NCBI GenBank assembly: GCA_004020645.1
Contig: SAQL01000015.1
Span: 93,632-157,631 of the forward strand
Direction: 5' to 3'
From: Mesorhizobium sp.
Lineage (GTDB): Bacteria > Pseudomonadota > Alphaproteobacteria > Rhizobiales > Rhizobiaceae
DNA length: 64,000 nucleotides
Positions 19,219 through 25,950 of this stretch are shown here, piece after piece. The notes under the pieces were generated by a model that worked only from the letters and a program-made list of their open reading frames with translations, searched no databases and was not told the origin of the DNA. A program made the position numbers and the translations under genes. How positions within the stretch are numbered: position 1 is the first letter of the stretch; the number at the start of each line of letters is the position of its first letter.

Positions 19219-19399
19219 CGGCGCAAAAACTCGAGTCTGCCGGCGCTGATCGAGCTGGTGCTGGCGCGGCCGGTCGTGTCGGCCGGACTGATCGCGGCCG
19301 AGCTGAAAATCAGCCAGCGGGCGGCGCTCGGTCTCGTCGCCGAACTCGCGATTCGCGAGGTGACGGGCAGGGGGCGCTACCGGCGTGGGGAATTGTGTG
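19219..19399 (+). pseudogene. Fragment of a DUF1612/HTH family protein, C-terminal helix-turn-helix
   Basis: In one plus-strand frame the segment LPALIELVLARPVVSAGLIA continues as AELKISQRAALGLVAELAIR and EVTGRGRYRRGEL. This matches the C-terminal winged-helix part of rhizobial proteins annotated as DUF1612 with HTH, which normally exceed 350 residues. The N-terminal body is absent: upstream of about 19210 the frame runs into unrelated sequence and the long palindromic repeat. The usual stop after the HTH is also lost, so the frame runs on to 19563. I regard it as a remnant; the family name is from memory of its C-terminus. Confidence 0.5.
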
Positions 19400-19702
19400 A
19401 CGAAAATCGAAAGCCGCCCAGCGCCGTGATGGATTGCCACCGGGATCATAGTGACGAGCACGCCGCAGGGACTAGGGTCGCCGGCTGGATGAAAGCTGCG
19501 GGAAACCGCCCGAACACGCGCGACGAGCTTTTATCGAAGCGGCGAAAGAAGCTGGCATTCTGATGGAGTATGATTGGTGAGGCGTGCCGCCTCCCCATCT
19601 TGAACCGTCATCAGGCTGACAACACATTTCTGCGATGGTCGCCGACGATCCCAACGGCGGCTCCATCACACCCGCGAGCCGTTCGACAAAGTGGAGGAAC
19701 GA

Positions 19703-19876
19703 ATGAACGCCACGGCTTTCAGCAGCCCAATCTTCGTGAAGAACGGGGCCTACATGGTGCAGGAGATTGCCGATCTCGTGGACGCGATCGGTTTTCTGGA
19801 GGAGTGGCCGGAGGATCGCCGCAACCTGATCCATGAAACAGCTTCCAAATCGGGCAGCGGCAAGGTGCAGGTGTAG
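19703..19876 (+). CDS. Short DUF982-like protein
   Basis: A 57-residue frame starting at ATG 19703 behind GGAGGAAC. FVKNGAYMVQEIADLVDAIG followed by FLEEWPEDRRNLIHETASKS corresponds to the first two-thirds of DUF982 (compare SVEQALDFLQGWPVRR in the gene at 885). The last helix of the domain is missing, replaced by GSGKVQV and a stop. It may be a small functional variant or a 3'-truncated copy. The good ribosome-binding site argues that translation still starts. It sits in a scar-rich stretch and is not in an operon. Confidence 0.6.
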   Translation: MNATAFSSPIFVKNGAYMVQEIADLVDAIGFLEEWPEDRRNLIHETASKSGSGKVQV

Positions 19877-20203
19877 CCGCATTCGGCGGTGCCTCGCCTC
19901 TTTTGCCGCCCAAAAGATCCGCGTATCGGCGGATGCGCGTTGGTCTTTGTGTGAATCGGCAGCACAGCGCTCTCGAGCGGGTTGAGCGGGTCGTCGGGTA
20001 GCGGGTGGGGCGGTGTGGATGTTCCTGAACCGAGCCCCCGTTTGCAGGAAACCATCCAGTGTTCGGACATTGACAGTCGGAGGCCCGGCACGGGGCGGGA
20101 GTGCCGGGCCTTGTGGTCGTCCATGAGTTCAATCTAGGTTCGACTGAGTTCAAGCTTGCGCTCGTTTGGTTAATGAGCGGTTAATCGAAACTGAACAGCC
20201 ACG
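19877..20203. other. Non-coding stretch
   Basis: About 330 bases between the short DUF982 gene and the end of the GYD gene. I see no frame with family character, no RNA gene and no clear repeat. Confidence 0.4.
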
Positions 20204-20497
20204 TCAGGCCATCTTGGCGGTGATCTTTGCTATATCGGCAGCGTCGAACGCCCTTAACGTTTGGGTTTTGATATTGCCCATCGCAGCGACCGAAAAAGTT
20301 AGCGCCGTCGCCGCGATGTCGTCATCGGCTTCGGCGATGGTGACGACATCATACTGACCAAGCGTCCAGAAAAGCGAGTGCACCGTGACTCCGCTTTTGG
20401 CGGCCATCTCCTTGAAAGCCTCGGCACGCTTCTGGGTATCCTTGATCCCCTTGGCGCCCTGATCGGTAAAATTCGCGAGTATGACGTAATAAGCCAT
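20204..20497 (-). CDS. GYD domain-containing protein
   Basis: A 97-residue protein starting at ATG 20497, preceded by GGGAGG at the right distance. The translation MAYYVILANFTDQGAKGIKD, with AEAFKEMAAKSGVTVHSLFW and LGQYDVVTIAEADDD, fits the GYD family: small alpha/beta proteins of ferredoxin-like fold named after a G-x-Y-D motif, here LGQYDVV. Biochemical role is unknown. It stands alone between two scars. The longer frame upstream to 20563 has no supporting start signal. Confidence 0.85.
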   Translation of the reverse strand: MAYYVILANFTDQGAKGIKDTQKRAEAFKEMAAKSGVTVHSLFWTLGQYDVVTIAEADDDIAATALTFSVAAMGNIKTQTLRAFDAADIAKITAKMA

Positions 20498-21110
20498 GTG
20501 AACCTCCCAAAAGTGAATAAGGAGGCGTGCGGGCGCTTCCGGCGCGACCGCCGTTTCTCCCAATCACATGTTATCACGCGGGCACAAAGGTCGCATCCGC
20601 CCATCGCACTGGAAACTTTAACCGGTGTCCTCCCACATCAACCGTGAACCAAAGCGCGAAAAACTCGGCCGTCATGCTCCCGCCCGGTAAGATCGGCCCG
20701 GCTGCTTGGAAAGGGCCCTCAATCAAACAGCCGGGGCCAAGTCGGCCCGCGGAGGCCGCGAGTGGAGAACTAGCTTCCGAAATTCCGGAAGTTCAATTCC
20801 CCAAAACAGCGGAGGGATACCCCCAAGGCACATTTGGCGGCCTCTTTGCCGCAGAGCTAATATAAAGTAGCCAGTGCGCATCTCTTCCTACCCGATCGCA
20901 TTGGCTAGGTGTAAATCGGCGGGGGCTTCAGCGCCGATCAGCGCGATAAGCTCATTGAAATGTCAGTGGTGGGTGGGGTCACGCAGGGACGCCGATTCAC
21001 ACATAGTTCGGCGGGCGGCAAAAACCGCAAAGCACAACGGTGTCGTCAGCCGGAATTAGCATGGCTTTGCCAACGCCGATGAAGTCGAACATCAGCGGCT
21101 CGAACAGCCA
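20498..21110. other. Non-coding stretch, possibly decayed
   Basis: Some 610 bases without a convincing gene. Short frames exist on both strands but none shows family character, and their composition follows the GC pattern of unselected frames. The palindrome TTCCGAAATTCCGGAA lies near 20775-20790. The right end abuts the Lrp fragment, so the stretch may be the debris of one or more lost genes. Confidence 0.4.
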
Positions 21111-21347
21111 TCAGACTTGGTCGGAGTGCATCCGCTTCAGGCAGCGGAGGGCGAACGAGGTCCGGCTGTGGCGGATGCCTGGGATTCGATACAACCGCTC
21201 GCGCAGAAAACGCTCGTAGCCGGAGGTCCCTTCGACGGCGACCTTGATCAGATAGTCGTAATCGCCGGTCGTCAGATACGCTTCCAGCACTTCCGGCAAT
21301 TCCGTCAGATGTCGCCCGAACGTTTCCAGTATCTCCTCGTCGTGTCT
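21111..21347 (-). pseudogene. Lrp/AsnC family regulator, C-terminal ligand-binding fragment
   Basis: The minus-strand frame reads LPEVLEAYLTTGDYDYLIKV, then YERFLRERLYRIPGIRHSRT and SFALRCLKRMHSDQV. This is the RAM (ligand-sensing) domain of Lrp/AsnC regulators and retains the characteristic TGDYDYL segment. The N-terminal helix-turn-helix half is missing; before about 21347 the frame has no Lrp character, and only about 110 bases separate it from the patatin gene. A complete member would be ~150-160 residues. Without DNA-binding domain it cannot act as a classic regulator. A stand-alone RAM protein is a less likely reading because no start signal precedes it. Confidence 0.7.
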
Positions 21348-21457
21348 GTCGAGGGTGCGGCCGGAGCGGGCCCATGTCGGCGATGGTCCACTCAAACGAA
21401 CGGTGAAATCCTGGCTGCCAACAGCCTGCAACCTGCCAAAACACCTATGTCGAAGAA

Positions 21458-22429
21458 CTAAGCCAGAACCGTCTGCAGGCGGGCCAGCTCGTCGATCTGG
21501 GCCATCGTTACCTGATAGCCGATGCGGATCGCCTCGTCGGCGCGGTGGAACTCGGTCAAGCCGATATGGCTGAGCTTAGGCTGCAGCGACATGTCAGGCG
21601 GGTCGCCGGCAAGTCGCGCACGCGAAATGCGGTCCTGGATGATGTTGAAGGCTTCGACCATGACGCCGGTGATGCCGAGCCGTGTCTGGTACTGGTGCCC
21701 TGCGTCGATCTGGCCGGGCCTTGGCGCATCCTTTTCGATGAACAGTTCGCCGGCGCTGTGCTTGATGACGGCGGCGCGGCCGAACAGATCGTAGTGAAGG
21801 TTCACCGCGACCACGAGCGGCTGCTCGTAGGCGCGGCAGACCGAGACCGGAACCGGATTGACCAGCGCACCGTCGACGAGCACGCGCCCGTTGCAACTGA
21901 CCGGTTCGAAAACGCCGGGCAGCGCATAGGAGGCGCGCATGGCGGTAATCAGCGACCCGCCCGACAGCCAGATTTCATGGCCGGTGCGGATCTCCGAGGT
22001 GACGCAGACGAAAGGCTTCGGCAGATCTTCGAAACGGATGCCGGCCATGTGCTCGCGCAGCCGTGCATCGAGCTTCATGCCGCCGAACAGTCCGCTGCCG
22101 CGCAGATTGAGATCGAGAAGACCAAAAATGCGCCGCTTGGTCAGGCTTCGGGCGAATTCTTCCAGCTCGTCCAGCTTGCCGGCAAGATAGCAGCCGCCGA
22201 CCAGAGCGCCGATCGAGGTGCCGGCGATCATCGACACTTCGATGCCGGCTTCGTCGAGCGCGCGCAGCACCCCGATATGGGCCCAGCCGCGCGCGCAGCC
22301 GCCGCCCAATGCCAGCGAAATGCCTGTCTTCTTGGCCGGGTTCGTTTCGGATGCACCGGCGGACGATGACAGGCCATTGGCCTCTCGAACGTCCGGTCTG
22401 TTGCGCGATGACGCCCATTCGAGCATCAC
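21458..22429 (-). CDS. Patatin-like phospholipase family protein
   Basis: A 323-residue serine hydrolase of the patatin/RssA type, expected to cleave acyl esters of membrane lipids by a Ser-Asp dyad. The oxyanion loop LGGGCARGWAHIGVL (41-55) is followed by the nucleophile elbow GTSIG with Ser 72, and the catalytic Asp 186 lies in VDGALVNP. The domain is single, with no membrane segment or signal peptide. The start ATG 22429 is followed at once by a second ATG (22426). It is transcribed alone; hisI ends 82 bases upstream on the same strand. Confidence 0.9.
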   Translation of the reverse strand: MMLEWASSRNRPDVREANGLSSSAGASETNPAKKTGISLALGGGCARGWAHIGVLRALDEAGIEVSMIAGTSIGALVGGCYLAGKLDELEEFARSLTKRRIFGLLDLNLRGSGLFGGMKLDARLREHMAGIRFEDLPKPFVCVTSEIRTGHEIWLSGGSLITAMRASYALPGVFEPVSCNGRVLVDGALVNPVPVSVCRAYEQPLVVAVNLHYDLFGRAAVIKHSAGELFIEKDAPRPGQIDAGHQYQTRLGITGVMVEAFNIIQDRISRARLAGDPPDMSLQPKLSHIGLTEFHRADEAIRIGYQVTMAQIDELARLQTVLA

Positions 22430-22510
22430 AATCTCCCTTGTCCCGCGGCCAACATACAGGCTGGCCGTATCGAAATCATGAATATACGAGGCTGCAGTTC
22501 GGCGAATGGT

Positions 22511-22972
22511 TCATTTGTATGGTTCATGGGGCTTTCGATACGTTTCTTCCGCATCGAACAGCGGCTTACTGCCGTCGCTGGCAAGCGTCCCCTTGCCGTC
22601 GATCAGCCCCACCGTCCGATAAAAGCAGGAACGTCGGCCGGTGTGGCAGGTTGCGTCGTGGCCCATCACTTTGACGCGCAACCATATTGCGTCCTGGTCA
22701 CAATCCGTGAGCATCTCGACGATCTTCTGGACATTTCCGGACGTTTCGCCTTTCTTCCACAGAGCGCTTCGCGAGCGCGACCAGTAGTGGGCGATGCCGG
22801 TTTCCAGCGTCAGCGCCAGCGCTTCGGCGTTCATATGCGCGACCATCAGCAGCATGCCGTCTTCGGCATCGGTGACGACGACGGTGACGAGGCCGCCGGC
22901 GTCGAAGCGAGGCGAAAAGACCGTGCTTTCTTCCAGTGCCTTCTTGTCTGATGGAGCTTTCAGAAATTCCAC
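22511..22972 (-). CDS. hisI: Phosphoribosyl-AMP cyclohydrolase
   Basis: Third step of histidine synthesis: opens the purine ring of phosphoribosyl-AMP. Residues VAHMNAEALALTLETGIAHY, WKKGETSGNVQ and the zinc motif CHTGRRSCFY identify HisI, with the metal-binding CDQDAIWL segment before it. I choose the GTG at 22972 (product VEFLKAPSDKK, 153 residues) because AAGGA lies eight bases before it. The frame extends further to 23074, but that extension reads through a palindromic repeat and is not conserved sequence. It is a monofunctional enzyme without the HisE fusion, as in other alphaproteobacteria. folE lies upstream on the same strand. Confidence 0.92.
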   Translation of the reverse strand: MEFLKAPSDKKALEESTVFSPRFDAGGLVTVVVTDAEDGMLLMVAHMNAEALALTLETGIAHYWSRSRSALWKKGETSGNVQKIVEMLTDCDQDAIWLRVKVMGHDATCHTGRRSCFYRTVGLIDGKGTLASDGSKPLFDAEETYRKPHEPYK

Positions 22973-23044
22973 TGCCGGTCCTTGTTCAGAGCCTCGCCCA
23001 TTCCGATAGGATCGGAATGGGCGAGGCCCTGTCTTGTTGTTTGG

Positions 23045-23089
23045 CCATGATCTTATCCGAGAACCGGTTCCCACTTCTCGGGGTCATGG
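23045..23089. repeat. Short palindromic repeat (CCATGATC...GTCATGG type)
   Basis: An imperfect 45-base palindrome whose core reads TCCGAGAACCGGTTCCCACT and whose ends are CCATGATC and GGTCATGG. Related copies lie at 38793 and 60911. All sit between genes; this one lies between the folE stop and the hisI start. Confidence 0.8.
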
Positions 23090-23109
23090 CTAGTGACCGG
23101 CGATGGTCT

Positions 23110-23745
23110 TCAGCACCTGCCGCCGCGCACCATGGCGACGAAACGGACCTGTTCCTCGGGCGTGTCCTTGAAGACGCCGGTGAAGGTCGAGGTCAGCGTC
23201 GTCGAGCCTTCCTTGCGGATGCCGCGCATGGCCATGCACATATGCTCGGCTTCGAGCATGACGGCGACGCCGCGCGGATTGAGCACGTCCTGGATGACGC
23301 CGGCGATCTGTGCGGTCATGGCTTCCTGGGTCTGCAGGCGCTGGGCGAAGATATCGACGACGCGCGCGATCTTGGACAGGCCGACAACCTTGCCATCCGG
23401 CAGATAGCCGACATGCGCCTTGCCGATGATTGGCACCATGTGGTGCTCGCAGTGCGAATGGAATGTTATATCCTTGACCAGGACAAGGTCGTCATAGCCG
23501 GCGACTTCCTCGAACGTGCGGCCGAGTTCCTCGGCGGGGCACTTGTCGTAGCCGCCGAACATTTCGCGAAAGGCCTTCACCACACGCTTTGGCGTATCGA
23601 CCAGGCCCTCCCGGTCCGGATTGTCGCCGGTCCAGCGCAACAGCGTGCGAACCGCGGCCTCGGCTTCGGCTTCGGTCGGCCGATCGGTGACCGGCTTTTC
23701 CATATAGGCGGAAGGGGGCATGAATTTCTTGATGACGGCATCCAT
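23110..23745 (-). CDS. folE: GTP cyclohydrolase I
   Basis: Converts GTP to dihydroneopterin triphosphate, first step of tetrahydrofolate synthesis. The 211-residue product from ATG 23745 (MDAVIKKFMPPSAYMEK) has family length. Zinc and active-site landmarks are HSHCEHHMVPIIGKAHVGY and EAEHMCMAMRGIRK; STFTGVFKD lies at the C-terminus. The frame continues upstream to 23892, but there is no conserved sequence there. It precedes hisI on the same strand by 137 bases, so co-transcription is possible. Confidence 0.95.
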   Translation of the reverse strand: MDAVIKKFMPPSAYMEKPVTDRPTEAEAEAAVRTLLRWTGDNPDREGLVDTPKRVVKAFREMFGGYDKCPAEELGRTFEEVAGYDDLVLVKDITFHSHCEHHMVPIIGKAHVGYLPDGKVVGLSKIARVVDIFAQRLQTQEAMTAQIAGVIQDVLNPRGVAVMLEAEHMCMAMRGIRKEGSTTLTSTFTGVFKDTPEEQVRFVAMVRGGRC

Positions 23746-23986
23746 AAAGGCGTCTCCCGTAGTTCCCCTCTCAGGAGGAACGAGTTGAACGGACCACGAC
23801 CTTTCGGGTGTTAGAAACGTGCCCGGTTTCCAGCCCGTAAGCGGCGTGAACTGATTTGGGCAAAAACGAAGGCCTTGGTTTGCCTTGTCCATACCCGAGT
23901 ACCAGCATTATATATGATCGTGCCGAGCGAAAGGAAGACCGTCAGCGGCAATCGCTGTTCGCTTGGCGGCGACGGATTGGAAAAAT

Positions 23987-24433
23987 ATGATCGACGACGT
24001 CTACAATGCGAAAATTCTGGGATTTGCCGGGAATATCGCGCGGATCGGCCGGCTCGACCATCCCGACGCAACCGCGCGCGCGCATTCCAAGCTGTGCGGC
24101 TCGACCGTGACCGTCGATCTGAAGATGGATGACGGCGTCGTCACCGATTTCGCCCATGACGTCAAAGCCTGCGCGCTTGGCCAGGCGTCGTCCTCGATCA
24201 TGGCGCAGCATGTCGTCGGCGCCAGCGCGGATGAATTGCGCAGCGTTCGCGAGACGATGCTGAAGATGCTGAAGGAAAACGGCGCGCCGCCCGAAGGCCG
24301 CTTCGCCGACCTCAGATATCTCGAACCGGTGCGCGACTACAAGGCGCGCCATGCCTCGACCATGCTGACCTTCGATGCGGTGGTCGACGCGATCGGCCAG
24401 ATCGAGAAGAAGCGCGCCGAACAGGCGGCGTAG
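23987..24433 (+). CDS. NifU N-terminal / IscU-like iron-sulphur scaffold protein
   Basis: A 148-residue protein with the IscU/NifU-N fold: MIDDVYNAKILGFAGNI, SKLCGSTVTVDLKM and VKACALGQASSSIM. Cys 37 and Cys 62 match the first two cluster ligands of IscU. The third ligand position falls in DYKARHASTML, where His 122 replaces Cys, and the Asp that normally follows the first Cys (C-G-D) is Ser. The family is widespread in alphaproteobacteria, where it may be a scaffold or a degenerate relative. It is followed by yidD after 6 bases and probably shares its transcript. I prefer ATG 23987 to a TTG at 23963. Confidence 0.8.
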   Translation: MIDDVYNAKILGFAGNIARIGRLDHPDATARAHSKLCGSTVTVDLKMDDGVVTDFAHDVKACALGQASSSIMAQHVVGASADELRSVRETMLKMLKENGAPPEGRFADLRYLEPVRDYKARHASTMLTFDAVVDAIGQIEKKRAEQAA

Positions 24434-24439
24434 CGTCAA

Positions 24440-24808
24440 ATGGCTACGGATCACGCGCACCAGCATCAGAGGCCGCGATACACGCGCAACTGGCCCGGCC
24501 CGTGGCGCAAGACGCCCGGCCGAATCCTCGGCACCTCGCTCGTGCGCTTCTACCAGCTGACGCTGTCCGGCTTTGTCGGCAATTCCTGCCGGCACCTGCC
24601 GACCTGTTCCGAATACGCGCACGAAGCGATCGCTCGCCATGGATTATGGGCGGGCGGCTGGATGGGGTTTTTCCGCGTGCTGCGCTGCGGGCCGGGCGGA
24701 ACGCATGGCATCGACCGTGTGCCGGAGGTGCTGACTGAGCGCTATACGTGGTTCACGCCATGGCGGTATTGGCGGATCGGGAAAAAGCGCGGCGAGCCGG
24801 AAAGCTGA
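24440..24808 (+). CDS. yidD: Membrane protein insertion efficiency factor YidD
   Basis: Small inner-membrane-associated protein that assists YidC/Sec-dependent insertion. The core LVRFYQLTLSGFVGNSCRHL, PTCSEYAHEAIARHG and GWMGFFRVLRCGPGGTHGID is diagnostic, with the three conserved Cys residues present. The 122-residue length exceeds the usual ~70-90 through a basic N-terminal extension (HQHQRPRYTRNWPGPWRK) and a C-terminal tail. It starts six bases after the IscU-like gene. yidC, rnpA and rpmH, frequent partners elsewhere, are not in the window. Confidence 0.93.
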   Translation: MATDHAHQHQRPRYTRNWPGPWRKTPGRILGTSLVRFYQLTLSGFVGNSCRHLPTCSEYAHEAIARHGLWAGGWMGFFRVLRCGPGGTHGIDRVPEVLTERYTWFTPWRYWRIGKKRGEPES

Positions 24809-24943
24809 TGCCGGTAGGAGCTCTGCAATCGGGCAGGTCTTTACGATTTGCTAACCTTAACCGCACGTTGCGCATTTAAGACAAAATCGAGACAAGACGC
24901 CTCGCTAAGCCGCTCCTGACTTGCCTCAGGAGAGATTGCCCCA

Positions 24944-25783
24944 ATGCGCCAGCTAGACCGCCGTCCATTCGTTTTCGCTTTGGTTCTCTACCTCCTGGCC
25001 TGGCTGTTGGGTTTTCCGATCCGCGCTCAATCGGCCCCGCTGGAGGACGTCGAATGCACGCTGATCCTGGATGCTGTGAGCGGCGAAACGCTGTATCGGC
25101 AAGGGGTTTGTGACCAGCGCGTCAGTCCCGCATCGACGTTCAAGGTTCCCTTATCGCTAATCGGCTATGACGCGGGAATCCTGAGCGACGAGCACACGCC
25201 GGCGTGGGACTACAAGCCCGAGTTCAAGGCGGTAAAGCGGGACCAGAAGACCGTCGACCCAACGATCTGGGAAAAGGACTCAGTGCTGTGGTTTTCGCGG
25301 GAAATCACCCGCCGGCTCGGCAGCGAGCGGTTCGCCGGCTATGTCTCGAAATTCGACTACGGCAACACCGATGTTTCCGGCAATGCCGGCAAGAATGATG
25401 GCCTCACACGGTCCTGGGTGAATTCTTCCCTCAAGATCTCGCCGGTTGAACAGGTCGATTTCTTGCGCCGCTTGCTCGCCCGCAAACTGCCGGTTTCGGA
25501 TAAGGCCTATTCGATGACCGAGGCGATCTTGCCGGTCTTCCAGGCAGGTGGCTGGACCGTGCAGGGCAAGACCGGGACCACACGGCTTGGCGACAGCGCC
25601 GACAAGCGCTCCGATGGCTGGCGCTCGCTTGGCTGGTTTGTCGGCTGGGCGAACAAGGATACTCGCAACATCGTCTTTGCCCGCCTGGTAATCGATACGA
25701 AACGTTCCGACACGCCCAAGGGGCCTCAGACGCGGGCGATATTCCTGAAAGAGCTGCCGAATCTCATCAACATGGGTAAGTGA
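24944..25783 (+). CDS. Class D (OXA-type) beta-lactamase
   Basis: A 279-residue periplasmic serine beta-lactamase. The signal peptide runs to about residue 30 (LVLYLLAWLLGFPIRAQSA). Active-site motifs are S-T-F-K at 64-67 (nucleophile Ser 64, with the lysine that is usually carbamylated), S-V-L at 113-115 in the S-x-V position, Y-G-N at 139-141 and K-T-G at 209-211. All class D elements are present, so hydrolytic activity is plausible, though the spectrum cannot be read. ATG 24944 follows AGGAGAG. There is no linked regulator and no mobile element nearby, pointing to an intrinsic chromosomal enzyme. Confidence 0.9.
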   Translation: MRQLDRRPFVFALVLYLLAWLLGFPIRAQSAPLEDVECTLILDAVSGETLYRQGVCDQRVSPASTFKVPLSLIGYDAGILSDEHTPAWDYKPEFKAVKRDQKTVDPTIWEKDSVLWFSREITRRLGSERFAGYVSKFDYGNTDVSGNAGKNDGLTRSWVNSSLKISPVEQVDFLRRLLARKLPVSDKAYSMTEAILPVFQAGGWTVQGKTGTTRLGDSADKRSDGWRSLGWFVGWANKDTRNIVFARLVIDTKRSDTPKGPQTRAIFLKELPNLINMGK

Positions 25784-25830
25784 TCGGCCATTCGCCTTTA
25801 CGGCACGGGAATCTGCCCATAAAAGACTGC

Positions 25831-25853
25831 CGCCGGACGCACATCCGGCGTTT
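25831..25853 (+). terminator. Hairpin terminator after the beta-lactamase gene
   Basis: Stem CGCCGGA (25831-25837) pairs with TCCGGCG (25844-25850) around a six-base loop and is followed by TTT. It lies 48 bases beyond the beta-lactamase stop and about 100 bases before thrS. Confidence 0.55.
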
Positions 25854-25950
25854 ACCTTGTGCATGTCGTAGCCCCAAAACCGCTGCACACTTTTGGGCGA
25901 CACGCATTTCACCACCCGCGCTCGTTTGCGGGACTGGATAGGAGAATTTT

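Noticed and set aside
22973..23074. N-terminal extension of HisI up to 23074
   Set aside because: The extra codons read through a palindromic repeat; the GTG at 22972 has a proper ribosome-binding site and gives the family length.
25784..25950. T-box or other leader upstream of thrS
   Set aside because: The region contains a terminator hairpin of the preceding gene but no T-box signature; T-boxes are not expected in alphaproteobacteria.
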